A stretch of 64,000 nucleotides of DNA from Nageia nagi. Its lineage: Eukaryota; Pinophyta. The notes beneath the pieces were generated by a model. The model was not told the DNA's origin. It saw nothing but the letters and a program-made list of their open reading frames with translations, and ran no database searches. Where the stretch lies: NCBI GenBank assembly GCA_050084985.1, contig JBITNC010000001.1, positions 11,842,001-11,906,000 of the forward strand, given 5' to 3'. The translations under genes were made by a program, and so were the position numbers. Of the stretch, positions 1 to 11,219 are shown in pieces. Positions within the stretch are counted from its first letter, which is position 1. Each line of letters starts with the position of its first letter.

Positions 1-1
1 T

Positions 2-461
2 CAAAATCCACATCTTGTTGCATTGTACATCCATCATAGATGTACAACATTCCTTAAAATTGTGTTGGTTAAACTTTTTAATGCAACAGACTATTGGTAT
101 AGGTATTGCATTAATCAAATTATTTTTCAATTTTTTTTTACTTTTTTTTTTTACTTTTACCTAATAATATATTCTTCCATATATGAATAGTAACATAGAG
201 GTTCTGTCCATATTCATAGCTTCCTTTGGATAAAGGGTGCACCCCGACATTTCCAAACTAGAATGGAATAATATCCAATCAATTCAAAATGCATTAAAAT
301 ACTTAGATAACTATGTATTGGGTTGGAACCATCGAATGAATCCACCAAGAGAAAATACATTTCCTCAAACTAGTGTTCATGATCCCTATTTCCTAAACAA
401 AAAACTAATTATGTTAACCAAGCCATACAATGATTATAAAGAAATTGTTAATTACATCCAA
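2..461 (+). pseudogene. Helitron Rep domain, 5' fragment of a broken RepHel gene
   Basis: Conceptual translation gives the replication-initiator part of a plant Helitron. Bases 2-115 read as the stretch before the catalytic core (ending near DYWYRY). Bases 198-245 read RGSVHIHSFLWIKGAP, which holds the HUH metal-binding motif (H-I-H at about 209-217). After a frameshift, 243-461 read on through PDISKLEWNN, YLDNYVLGWN, HDPYFLN and EIVNYIQ, the usual order in plant RepHel proteins. A T-rich insertion (about 120-175) and a frameshift break the frame. The frame is cut at about 461 by an LTR element and resumes at 4191. The family role is to nick and join DNA during rolling-circle transposition; this copy is dead. 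The window begins inside the gene. Confidence 0.8.
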
Positions 462-1096
462 TGCCTTAAAATGAACCTTTATCTATTTAATAAATCACTT
501 TAATCCCTTAATAGACTATTATGTAAAAATGGATTAAAAATATATAAAAGACGTGTGGGCCATGTATTTGACCCTTATGGATTGTACAAGGGGTCAAAAT
601 ATCAAATTCATGTAAATTTGTATCATATATAAAGGCATCTTTGATGACCTATAGATCATGAGTGAATCATGGGCTAATAATCATTTCAAGCTAATATAAG
701 GATTATCAATTGAAGATCATTTCAAGGATTGCAACTTACTTTATCTATCCACATTGGAGATCTATTATTCTATAAGTTCCCATGTATGTTCATAATTTGA
801 TTATTTGCTAATTCAATCATAGCTACATTCATGTTCACATTTGTAATTTCACTTATCTTATGACATTGGCAGTGTGCCAATTCTAAGATGTTGATAACGT
901 ACTTGTTCATGAATGTATGCTCTATTTTTTATGCATTTTATGATTAATAGAATGAATATAGAATTTAAGTAAACACTATTGCATTCCAACTACATATTAT
1001 TGCCATATTTTTTATATATACATCAATATTTACAAAGTAGAGAAATAGTGCATTAATCAACCCCATTTGCATTAATTGCATTATTTACCATCTACA
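462..1096 (+). repeat. 5' LTR of the 462-4190 element
   Basis: About 90% identical by eye to about 3510-4190. Shared blocks include the start (AAAATGAACCTTTAT) and the CATGTATTTGACCCTT segment. It ends TTACCATCTACA. The exact left boundary is uncertain because the first bases differ between the two copies. Confidence 0.75.
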
Positions 1097-2210
1097 TTTT
1101 GGTGAACCTTGACTATTCCTACAAATAATAGAATTTTTCATTTTAGGGCATCATGTTTTTTGAGGAGTTTTGCATTAGAATCCCTTGGTTTTGTTTTCTT
1201 TTTTGGTTAAATTAACTTTTCTCCAAGTGCATGATAATGTTATTTTTGATAATTATATGATTGAATTTGATTTTTATGTACATTTAAATTTTGATGCTAT
1301 TGACAAGTTTGAAATGAATAATATTGCATTTGAAAAATTAACACTTCAAGATCAATTTCAAAAAATTAAAGCACATATGTTAGTCAATCCCTCTTTGATG
1401 TTTGAAATTTATAATGATCTTGAATTGAAAGAAAAATATCATGCATTTCTAAGAAATAATTAGATAAATTGTTAGAAGATCCATATGCTAAGGCAATATT
1501 GTATGCAAAAGTTTGAGAAGGAAATTATACAAAAGCAACAAAATTAAATATCTTCTCAACCAAAACTTCAACTAAAACCTCAACCAAAACCACAACTTAA
1601 ACCCCAAATTAAATCAAAACTAAAACAATGTTGGCAAAGAGTAATATCTTAAGAAAATTTGAAAATACAAGATGCTCATATTAGTGAACAACATAAACAA
1701 GATAGCCATAATTGTTCCCCACCACCCAATCAAGAGGTCCCCAATTGTGAGATACTTAATCAACATCAACCAAGGCTAATTATGTGGATTTATATTGAAA
1801 ATTTTTACAAATTGAAATGTTGAGATGCAAGGTCATTGAATGTTCAAATATTTGGTACATTGATGAAATTGAATGTATAGTTCATTATTCTACTGATAAT
1901 TATTTCAAAGCCATGGTCCTCCCATGACCAAATATGTCATTGATTGTAGGACATCATTAGTGTGGGTCATTCAAACATCATCCATAGGCTATGAGTTGTC
2001 TATCGTAGTAGCCTATGTATCATACTCTATATCACTATGGTTGGCATTGACCATAATAAAAATATCCAAATATTATATTAATTTTATCCTTGCTATTACA
2101 TTATTTATTCTTTCATGGATGTGATCTATGCGAGTTTATGTTGTTTTATTCCATAGGTATTATTTAGGTGGGTATGATTAGCATTGATCACTCACCTTTC
2201 ACAAGGAAAA
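1097..2210 (+). other. Internal leader and gag-position region without recognisable domains
   Basis: After the putative primer-binding site, an open frame spans 1185-1463 (92 residues, no ATG at its start). It is rich in hydrophobic and acidic residues and I recognise no domain. It is followed by a degenerate Pro/Lys/Gln-rich stretch (about 1555-1640) made of short repeats of the type CCTCAACCAAAAC. A second open frame at 1924-2124 reads as hydrophobic segments, but nothing supports it as a real gene. The position suggests a decayed gag; this is inference only. Confidence 0.35.
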
Positions 2211-2980
2211 CATACTATCTTCAAGTCATAGACATAAAATGTATGATCATCGATGGCCAATGACATGGCTAATGAGAGTTCACTCACTCTAATGTAAATC
2301 AATGATACAACCATTAGCAATTTGTTGATATTGGATCATCTCCAATGGATGATGTATTTTGCTATGTATCGACACAATTTTTGCTTTGAACCCATATAAA
2401 GCATAATGTCTTCCAATCATATACATAAAAATGCATGATTATCAAATGCCAATGATATGGCTAGTGAGAGTTCACTCACTTAAAAGATAAACTGATGATA
2501 CAGCCATGAGAAATTTATTGACATTGGATCATCTCCAATGGATGATACATTTTGTTGTGTATCCACATAGTTTTTGCTTTGAACCCATCTAAAGCATAAT
2601 ATCTTTGGATCGTGGACATACAAATGTATGATCATCGATGGCCAATAATACGACTAGTGAGAGTTCACTCACTTAAAAGATAAATCAACAATATAGCCAT
2701 GAGCAATTTGTTGACATTGGATCATCTCTAATGGATGATACATTTTACTATGTATCCACATGGTTTTTTCTTTGAACCCATATAAAGCATACTATCTTCA
2801 TATCATATACATACAAATGTATGATCATCGATGGCCATCAATATAGCTAGTGAGAGTTCACTCACTTAAAAGATAAACTAGTGATGCAACTATGACCAAG
2901 ATGTTAACATTGGATCATCTCTAATGGATGAAACAACTTACTGTGCATCCATCATTATTTGATGACTAACATTTCATTAT
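2211..2980 (+). repeat. Tandem array, four units of about 192 bp
   Basis: Units begin near 2211, 2402, 2595 and 2788 (periods 191, 193, 193) at a CATAMTRTCT block. Each unit carries ATGTATGATCATCGATGGCC-like, GAGAGTTCACTCACT and GGATCATCTC(C/T)AATGGATGA blocks. Identity between units is roughly 80-90%. The last unit decays near 2960-2980. The array lies in the 3' half of the internal region of the LTR element. Confidence 0.85.
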
Positions 2981-3509
2981 AGGTACACACCTCCAATAAA
3001 ATAAAAGAAACTTATAATCAAAATCAAGATGCTAGCACTATGCTTACAATTTGTTGGGCCATCAATAGTGTACATCTCATTATCATTTCCACCAATTCAA
3101 AGCATAACCTCTCTATTTTGAGGCATGGATGTAAGTGCAAATGGTTCTCGAATATCAGACATGACATAATGACTAGATTCATGATTGAAATAATATAAAG
3201 AAGGCACATCGTATCTTCCATCTCAAAACTTGGATATGGATTTTTAGAGTCATCCACACATCATCCAAACAATATTCCTGAAGACATCTTCTTTAGTAGC
3301 TTTTGCCTTGGCTACTCCACTTAAGGATCTTTCCTAGGGCACCCAAGATAAAAGGGGGGCAACATAAGGTCCCTCAACATTAATCATTCATCTTCAACAA
3401 AAGAGAACATCAATTAAAAGATCAATAACTTTTCTTCTATATCTTGGCTACACTTCTTCTTTGGACATGTAATTTCATTACTTCAATCACACATCCAAAG
3501 AGGGACAAA

Positions 3510-4190
3510 TGTATATGCCTCAAAATGAACCTTTATGTATTTAATGAATCATTTTAATCCTTTAATAGAATATTATGTAAAAAGAGATTAAAAATGTATA
3601 AAATATGTGTAGGCCATGTATTTGACCCTTGTGGATTGTACAAGGGGTCAAAATATCAAATTCATGTAAACTTGTATCATATATAAAGGTATCATTTGAT
3701 GACCTATAGATCATGAGTGAATCATGGGCTAATAATCATTTCAAGCTAATATAAGGATCATCAATTGAAGATCATTTGAAGGATTGCAACTTGCTTTATC
3801 TATCTACATTGTGCATGTATTATTCTATAAGTTTGCATGTATGTTTATAATTTAATTATTTGCTAATTCGTTCATCACTATGTTTATAATTTAATTATTC
3901 GCTAATTCGTTCATCACTACATTCTTGTTTACGTTTGTAATTTCACTCATCTTACGACATTGCAGACATGCCAATTCTAGGATGCTGATGGCATAATTAT
4001 TCATCAATGTATGCTTTGTATTTTGTACATTTTATGATTATCAAAATGAGTATAGAATCTAAGTAAACACTATTGCATTCCTACTACATGTTATTGCCAT
4101 ATTTTTGATAAATGTGTCAATATTTACAAAGTAGAGAAATAGTGCATTAATCAATCCCATTTGCATTAATTACATTATTTACCATCTACA
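3510..4190 (+). repeat. 3' LTR of the 462-4190 element
   Basis: Direct repeat of 462-1096, ending ACCATCTACA at 4190. It is longer than the 5' copy mainly because of an extra 40-bp tandem duplication (about 3840-3879 and 3880-3918, with ATAATTTAATTATT and GCTAATTCGTTCATCAC in both). The purine-rich AAAGAGGGACAA just upstream fits a polypurine tract. Confidence 0.75.
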
Positions 4191-6717
4191 CATTGCATAC
4201 ATGTTTATGCAAAGTAGGAGCATATATTGAATTGCATTAAAAAGCCCCTTGGAACTTGCAAGATACCTCAACCCTTGAAATAGATGAAAATGGTCAGCCC
4301 TAACACACTCTTACTCATAATGATGATTGATTAAATCTTCATAACCCTACTATTCTATCTATTTGGAGAGCCAAAATATATTTAAAATTTGTTATATCAA
4401 TCAATTTAGTCATTAAGTACATTACAAAGAATGTAGCTAAAGATGAAACCAAATATTAAACTTATCATGCAATGCTTTCTTGTATTTGTACAAATTATGA
4501 ACTAGTTTAAGACTAGTTGTAGATGCATTTCAAAAAAAGCTCATCAATAACATTATTAATTATGATATCATTACCCAAGAAACATGCCACCTTCTACTGA
4601 AACTACAGTTGATCGTATATAGTAAAAAATTCTTTTCTTTAAATGTCAACCAAAAAAATGTTAAATGTATATCAATATCAAATACTTACCCTTCATCTTC
4701 CATAATCTTCATTGATGCCTATATGTATTGACCTACATTTATGAATACAATGTCACTTATTGAATTCTCTAGAAGCTAGACATTCAAAGCAACTTGCAAA
4801 TTTGTACCATAAAAATATTGTTATAAAGCTGCAATTATCAGATTTTGACCATGGTTTACAACCATCCCCTCAAAGGATGAAATTTGTTATCATGATTTCT
4901 ATTTTACATACTTGATTTTATATTATCCATTATGTAATATTGAAGATGATTTTAGCACTAATAACGATGAAATTATAGAAAAATGGGAGAGATTTCATAA
5001 TTATTACACTCCATGGCATGCACACCACACATCAATGAAACCAATCGAAGAGCATATTGTTGACTAACCATCCCCCCAATAAATGGACTTCAACCAAAAT
5101 AAACCATAATGAATGGCAAGTGTTGTCCTCTATACAACCAAGTCATACTATGCAGTTGCATGAGTTTGATATGCTCGATCAAAGAGACATAGAACTTAAT
5201 TACAATTGGGGAAGATCTTCATTGACTCCACAAAAATGAAATATGGGTTGTAGTTTTATCAACAATAATCAACATACATTCTAAATTCCACCCTTTCCCA
5301 TCATAAATTCCTTTGATGGGTTATCTTTTGAACAAAAAAGGGTTTTTTATATAGTGCAATCACATCTTATTGAAAGTAATTTTAAACCATCGATCAAAAT
5401 TATCATTCAAGGTACTACAAGAATAGGAAAATCTCACCTAATCAAATGCATAAGATCTTTACTTTGTAATGGGTTCAAATAGGAAATCCGTATTGCTACT
5501 TATCGCACAAATAAGTTTTGCAACATTCAATATAGGTGCTTTAACAATTCACTCTTCACTTTGAATGCTAATAAAAAAATGGTCCCTCTCATTGGATAAT
5601 TACATGCAAGCTTTGAAGAAAAAATGAACTCCATACAATAAAATATAATTGATGAGTTGAGTTTCATCGACCCTAAACTCCTACAACTCAAAGACATTAG
5701 GTTGCATGGAGCATTTCTAATTAATAATCATATTCCATTTGGAGGTCTATCAATAATACTATTTGATGACTTATCTCAACTACCACCCATAAAGGACATT
5801 CCTATGTATGTTGAATCCTCATATGAGGGTACACTGTGGCACACTTTAAAAATAGTTATGACATTGATCATATAATTCCATCAAAGTGGTGAGGATCTTG
5901 CACAGATCTATTTTCATAACCTATTGACAAATATTTGAAATGCAAAACCTACATTTGCATATTGGGAAACACTAATGTCATGTTCATGCTCAAGAATTAT
6001 AGTTATGGGAACAAATGAAATGATTTTTTATCATAATAAATGTATGTTATTTTCCTTGGTAAAACCTACTACCATATTTCATGTAAAAAAACTACAGGGA
6101 TCAACTATTTCAAATCTAGATGAAGAACAACTCCAGCAATAACTATTGTTATGTATTAAATAATAAGTTATGTTATGTTCAAACTTGTGGATAGAAATAG
6201 GATTTGTTAATGGTGCACTTTGAAAATTCAAATCAATCATTTACAAGGATAATGAACAACCACCTCAACTTCTTTTATTTGTTGTTGTTGAATTCAAACA
6301 TTATATTGGTTTAGCTTGGGATCATAACAACCCAAAATATGTTCCTATATTACCCTTAAGATGTAGTCAAAGATAACAAATACCACTCAAATTGGCATGG
6401 GCACTAACAATACACAAACCACAAGGACTTACACTTGATATGGGAACTATTAACATTAGCAACATTGAATGTTAAGGACTAACTTTCACAGCTATATCCA
6501 AAATACATGCACTAAATTGTGTTTGCATCTAACCATCTTTCCTTTTTGAAAGATTATAGAGAATGTAATATGGGATACATGTATGTCATCCAAAAAAAGA
6601 AGAGCAACATTTGTTATCACTTTCAAGTCATGCCACATGACAACATCAAAAACATATCAAATCTTAGCAGGTTTGTTATGCTAAATATGCTTTACATATT
6701 AATTAATAAATAAAATA
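4191..6717 (+). pseudogene. Helitron RepHel pseudogene, 3' part with PIF1-type helicase
   Basis: This continues the Helitron gene after the LTR insertion. About 4240-4470 reads PWNLQDTSTLEIDENGQ, then LSIWRAK and VIKYITKNVAK, the Rep tyrosine region; the usual second tyrosine (Y-x-x-K-Y) is Asn here. About 5090-5220 reads WQVLSSIQP and DMLDQRDIELNYNW. The helicase follows: Walker A GTTRIGKS at 5411-5434, Walker B region IILFDDLSQLPPI near 5748-5790, and the C-terminal motif IHKPQGLTLD near 6411-6440, then a decayed AISKIHALNCVCI. The order and motifs match plant Helitron helicases of the PIF1 family. Many in-frame stops and frameshifts show it is dead. The Helitron 3' hairpin and CTRR end were not located. 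Confidence 0.85.
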
Positions 6718-6858
6718 TGCATTTCTTTCATTAAAAATACCATGAAATTATTTTTCTTATTACATTCACTATTTTGGATAAATATGATGTTTCCCTTTCT
6801 AGATATTTTTATTATATTTCATAAATGTAAAAATTAACATTCCTACATCTCATTTTAG

Positions 6859-7082
6859 GTTATCATAAAACATGGAAAGCCAAAAAGAATATTTCTAAAC
6901 ATATTCATGGATGGATTTTGTAGAATTGCATATGTGAATTCTGTAGTAGAATATTGTTACGAAAAAGCAATCACAACCCTTTGCAAGGATGGAATAAAAG
7001 AAAAACTATTTATAGAATACATAGAGTTTGAAGATGAACAAAAAAGAAATGGTACATTCTACTCACAACACATAGTTCTAAG
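6859..7082 (+). other. Exon-like open frame, unknown protein
   Basis: A stop-free frame of 74 codons plus two bases starts right after a pyrimidine-rich acceptor (CATTTTAG, ending 6858) and ends at an AG|GTAACA donor-like site (7082/7083). The encoded segment begins VIIKHGKPKRIF and contains FMDGFCRIAYVNSVVEYCY and EYIEFEDEQKRNG; I recognise no family. It lies 140 bp after the Helitron helicase on the same strand, so it could be a further Helitron exon or captured host sequence. Nearby DNA is full of stops, which makes this clean frame stand out. No flanking exons could be joined to it. Confidence 0.4.
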
Positions 7083-7348
7083 GTAACAACTCAGTTTTAA
7101 TACTTTTTTACATTGTATACTCAAAATTTTATAGTTTACATAATGAAAAAGAATCCATTTCATAAATCTTAGTCATTTCTTTTTAATATGTTAAAATAAA
7201 ATTTAGTTCCAGTTATCTCTAATATACTTCAAACACTTTTTTAGGTGACCTTTGCATATCAACAAATACATGTCTTTATATTACATCTCAAATGTAAATG
7301 ATATACATCATTTACAAGTCTTTCTATTGCATGCTCAACTTCATTTTT

Positions 7349-7735
7349 TCAAATATAAATGATATACATCATTCTCATAGTACCGCATATTGGGATAAAC
7401 TATTTTTCATTATCTAGTTGCTTTTCATTTACTTACATTTGCCATGATATACATAATTAAATTATTTGTAATGTAATTAAACATTACATAAAAGGGGAAC
7501 AAAAACCAAAAATTATCACTTTGTTGAATTTAATTGTATTCAAAAATATCATTTTCTTGAATTCAAACTCTTAAAAAATGTCAAAAATGAAGATTACAAA
7601 CTTTGTGGAATGCTCATTTTAATTCCTTCAAATGTAAATGCATTCCATCATTCTCAAACTAACTTATATTGGGATAAATTATTTTTTATTATGTACTTGC
7701 TTTCCATTTACTTACACTTTAAATTATGCACATAA
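7349..7735 (+). repeat. Two-copy direct repeat of about 110 bp
   Basis: About 7349-7460 and 7627-7735 share TCAAATRTAAATG, CATCATTCTCA, ATATTGGGATAAA and CATTTACTTACA in the same order, with about 80% identity. There is an unrelated AT-rich spacer between them. No coding potential is seen. Confidence 0.6.
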
Positions 7736-7833
7736 GAAGATTCATTACAATCTAATTCAACATTTTTATTATCTTCATTTCATAAATAAAATATTATTTT
7801 CTACATCCATTACTAAATACATTAATAATAAAA

Positions 7834-8740
7834 AGAAAATATCCAAAATACCCTATATTTTAAAGTAATATAAAAAATACCCCTATAATTTTAAAAATAT
7901 CACATCTACCCTCATCACTTTCTTAAAAATATGAAAAAACTTTGCCAAGCAAATTTTGCAGATGATTTATTGTCTTGAGAGACCTCCAAATAGCCACAAA
8001 TGTTGCCATGAAAATCTCCAAAACCTCGGCTAATGAAAAAGAGAATTCTACTAAGAGATCGTCACCATCTATAGCATACATAGTAAACCTAATAAAACTC
8101 CATGACTTCTATGTACAAGTACATGAACCATAGATTGCTGGAACGGTTCCTATTCAGGTAGGTTCCATCCCTACTAGATTGGAACTATTGCTACAATATT
8201 ATTAAGTGCACTACAAGATAACTAAAAAATTGAATACCAACTCGAAAAAGGCAGCTTACAACATCAATTTTTGTGAGCATGACATTGTTCAAAATTAATT
8301 TGCTTTGCATTGTTGTGCTACTAATGAATACTTGCGCATCGGTGCAAGATAGGCAAGGGTTTCAATTGTGCCAATAATTTAATGGAGTCACATATGTCAC
8401 AATTTCTTATTGGATTTTTCTATGCAATGTTTCATGCCTCATGGAGATAAATTTTAATGGTGTCAAAGTTGACATGAAAACCAAAATGGTATGGTTGAAC
8501 ATAGGCATAATATAGGGGCAGTTGTAAGTTACCATCGAAAAGAAAACCATGCTTACAGTTTCCTAGGAGAGGTGTCCTTGCCCATGGGCATCGATAGCCA
8601 TTTCAACAAATATCAAAAATATTGTTGAAACTTTTGTTAATATTTCTAACATGAATATAGGGGTAATTTTAATATTTTTAAAATTACAAGGGTATTTTTG
8701 ATATTACCTTGGAATATAAGGGTAGTTTGAATATTTTCCC
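7834..8740. mobile_element. Non-autonomous Mutator-like element (MULE)
   Basis: Inverted ends of about 80 bp: left 7834-7912 (AGAAAATATCCAAAATACCC inward) pairs with right 8662-8740, whose inward reading from the other strand starts GGGAAAATATTCAAACTACC. Both arms share AAAAATACCC and AATTTTAAAAATAT. The element is flanked by a perfect 9-bp direct repeat ATAATAAAA (7825-7833 and 8741-8749). Long inverted ends plus a 9-bp target duplication are the hallmark of the Mutator superfamily. The 750-bp interior is less AT-rich than its surroundings, has no transposase, and holds no coding frame I can name; captured host DNA (Pack-MULE) is possible but unproven. Confidence 0.85.
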
Positions 8741-8749
8741 ATAATAAAA

Positions 8750-9625
8750 TGTGAACAATTAATTGTATTCAAAAATATAAATTTCAAACTTTGTAGAATG
8801 CTCTACTTATTACCAATGTTTACATTTGATAATTTTTTTTTTTTTAAATTTAATTGTATTCAACAATAATAATTTCATAATTTCTCAATTGCTCTATTTA
8901 GTTTCAACGTTTACATTCGAAAAAAATTATTATTTCTAACATAATCATTATATATAATCTATAGCAAACGCACCAAATATGTATCTACAACTTACTCATT
9001 GCACTTGATTGCAATAGCTAGATTTATATTATGATAGAATGATACTAAAATATCAAATGTAGAAAAGACTTTTATGATTATCTATCATAATTATTAACTC
9101 CATTGAAATTACTAACATTACATTTAATAGTCTATCCATATTCTACTTTGTATTTTAATTTGATTTTTGTCTTGCTATATATTTTAGAAGAACCTTAAAT
9201 TGGTTTAGAACTCATAAGGAATCAATAAAAAGAAAAAAAACTTACACATAAAGAAAAATTCTATCTAAAGTTTTTAACAAAAAAATTAAACATAATTAAA
9301 TTAACAAATCCTTTTATAACTTGTTTTCGTACCGACTGGAATTGATTTCTTTTGTAATTATAAATTTTAGTGACGTATCTTCTCAACAATAAAAAATAAA
9401 GTTACACATCATCATCATGGGAGGCACTTAATTTGGTGCATTGGAACCAATCTAAATAGCCATATTGATAGTCTCGTACTTGCAGTTACCCTCGTGTTCA
9501 CGTTTTACTAACTAACAACGAAAGGCCTATCGTTCCAACTGCAATTCCATCATTTCCACGAAGATGTTATGGGCTTGGACTTGCATTTAGTGGGCCATTC
9601 CTTTTACGAGCAGCATACACAATAA
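8750..9625. other. MYB upstream region, duplicated at about 38230-38900
   Basis: AT-rich DNA without coding frames. From about 9020 it is recognisably homologous to 38230-38880: shared blocks include TCTTGCTATATATTTTA, TTTAGAACTCATAAGGAAT, TTTTGTAATTATAAATTTT and GGGCCATTCCTTTTA. It therefore belongs to the duplicated MYB locus and probably holds distal promoter sequence. Confidence 0.65.
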
Positions 9626-9715
9626 AAACCCAATGGCAACCGTGGGTTGGAACACGTAGAACTGTTCCTATATACCATTCTTCACGTGGAGACAACAGCG
9701 GCAGAAGTAGAAGAA
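9626..9715 (+). promoter_or_regulatory. MYB core promoter: CCAAT, TATA and G-box core
   Basis: A CCAAT element lies in AACCCAATGGCAACC (about 9629-9643), a TATA-like CTATATACC at 9668-9676, and a CACGTG core at 9683-9688. Spacing of TATA to the first ATG of the leader (9716) and the MYB start (9837) is normal for plants. The transcription start is not determined; about 9700 is expected from the TATA position. Confidence 0.5.
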
Positions 9716-9814
9716 ATGCCCTGCACTCTGCAATCAGTTCTTGTCTGCCCAGAATCTCAAGTTAAATTCTCAGCCTTCTTACGTTATTCAGCCACGAATA
9801 GCTCTGCTAATTAA
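9716..9814 (+). CDS. Upstream ORF in the MYB 5' leader (32 codons)
   Basis: An ATG at 9716 (context GAAATGC) opens a 32-codon frame ending TAA at 9812-9814, in a different frame from the MYB and 22 bp before its start. If transcription begins near 9700, ribosomes meet this ATG first. It could lower translation of the MYB. It is seen in sequence only; its translation is not shown. Confidence 0.4.
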   Translation: MPCTLQSVLVCPESQVKFSAFLRYSATNSSAN

Positions 9815-9836
9815 TAGAGGCGTGGATCACCAGATG

Positions 9837-11219
9837 ATGGGTAAAACCCCTTGCTGTAAAAAAGTGGGGCTGAAGAAAGGGCCATGGACGCCCGATGAGG
9901 ATAGGATTCTTGTCCAATACATTCAGAAAAACGGGCATGGTAGCTGGCATGCTGTTCCCAAACAAGCAGGTCTGGACTCTGCCTATATCTTCACTCCCTC
10001 TTCTTTACATTGGATATGTATTATTACGATGTATATCAAACTATTAATTTATTTGTTAAGGTGTTACTCCCAGTTAATTGGCATCTCCATTCCTTGTCCC
10101 TCCTTGTGAGCTTGATGTTTTTAATTTCTCATCTTTGCTAATTTTCTTAAAACGTAAAAATGTTTGTACGTGCAGGTCTCCTTCGCTGCGGGAAGAGCTG
10201 CCGACTGCGGTGGATAAACTATTTGAGACCTGGTATAAAGCGCGGACCGTTTGCACCAGAAGAAGAACGGACTATTCTTCAAATGCACGCAATCCTAGGA
10301 AACAAGTACTACACCGCTTTTCACAATCAAAGTAGTTGCTACCATTTTCCATTCCTACTCGCACTTACGTGCTCTTCTTCTGGATGTATGTTTTCACAGA
10401 TGGTCTTCTATAGCAACACTGTTACCTGGAAGAACGGACAACGAGGTCAAGAATTTCTGGAACACACATCTGAAAAAGAAGCTGTTGAGGATGGGATTCG
10501 ATCCCTCAACCCACGCCCCCACATCGGAGGGACGCCCTCAGAGCTCTCACATGAGGCACATCTCTCAGTGGGAAATCGCAAGACTCCAAGCCGAAGCTCG
10601 TCTCTCCTCCTCCTCCTCTAATAACTTGAATGGCAATCACACCAATTCCAATGCCGAACCACCTTCTGATCTTTTTTTGAAGATCTGGAACTCCGAAACA
10701 GGCAAGGCTTTCAGGAGGGAAACAAATCCCCACCCAACCTTCAGTCCTGTTTCTTTTTCCTGCTTTGCTTGTAGTTCTGACCACGTCAACGGTGGCCAGT
10801 CATCCAACGATCCTAATGGAGCAAATCACAAGGAACATAGCCTGAAAGATCATATTTCAGATGTTTGGATCGAAGGGGTGAGTTCTAATGGCCATATAGG
10901 ACACGCAACAAACTGTAACAATCCAGTCAATGAGAAAGGGTCTTCCAACTCTAGCGACAGAGCCAATAATGGTCATGATGGACAAGAGCATGAAATAAGT
11001 TTTTCAGATCTAATGCTAGATTTCCCTGATAGCACAACTACACCTAATACTATTACTAATCCCCACATTAGCAGAATTGGGTGCATGATGACGGAAGTAA
11101 GTGCAGATTTTCAGCAACAATCTGTTTCGCCCTGGACAGAAGTAAGCTTGGACGAGGACAAGGACTACTGGAATAGGGTATTAGAATTCGATTCTCATGT
11201 TCCATCTGCACATAGTTGA
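9837..11219 (+). CDS. R2R3-MYB transcription factor, MIXTA-like
   Basis: Three exons: 9837-9969 (133 bp), 10176-10305 (130 bp) and 10400-11219 (820 bp). Introns of 206 and 94 bp have GT-AG borders at the positions conserved in plant R2R3-MYBs. The protein has 360 residues. It starts [19 protein letters not shown]; an ATG one codon upstream (9834) is also in frame. Repeat R2 (about residues 14-61) and R3 (about 67-112, with [20 protein letters not shown]) are complete. R3 lacks its first Trp (F in GPFAPEEE), as is usual in plants. After the domain come [31 protein letters not shown] and, near the C terminus, [13 protein letters not shown]. The last two resemble the AQWESARLEAEARL and NYWNNILNLV motifs of subgroup 9 (MIXTA/MYB106-like) proteins, which control epidermal cell shape and cuticle. 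The middle is Ser/Asn-rich and acidic, as in activation regions. It acts in the nucleus on AC-rich and MYB core sites. No frameshift or early stop; it has higher GC than its surroundings. Confidence 0.93.

Larger units (their letters stand above)
462..4190 (+). mobile_element. LTR retrotransposon inserted in the Helitron, probably non-autonomous
   Basis: Two direct repeats of about 635 and 680 bp (462-1096 and about 3510-4190) start near TG, end in CTACA and flank a 2.4-kb internal region. A TGG-starting putative primer-binding site follows the first LTR (about 1099). A purine run AAAGAGGGACAA (about 3497-3508) precedes the second. No protease, RT or integrase is recognisable inside; there is only a short unrecognised open frame, a Pro/Lys/Gln-rich stretch and a 192-bp tandem array. 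This fits a non-autonomous derivative (LARD-like). The Helitron frame stops at its left edge and resumes at its right edge, so it is the younger insertion. I could not find a clean target duplication; the left LTR start is eroded. Confidence 0.75.

Noticed and set aside
9741-9836. Start of the MYB protein at 9741
   Set aside because: The codon at 9741 is TTG, not ATG. The first in-frame ATGs are 9834 and 9837, and MGKTPCC at 9837 matches the usual R2R3-MYB start.
10074-10784. Antisense and alternate-frame ORFs over the MYB gene
   Set aside because: They are shadows of the GC-richer MYB exons; no start context, motif or splice structure supports them.
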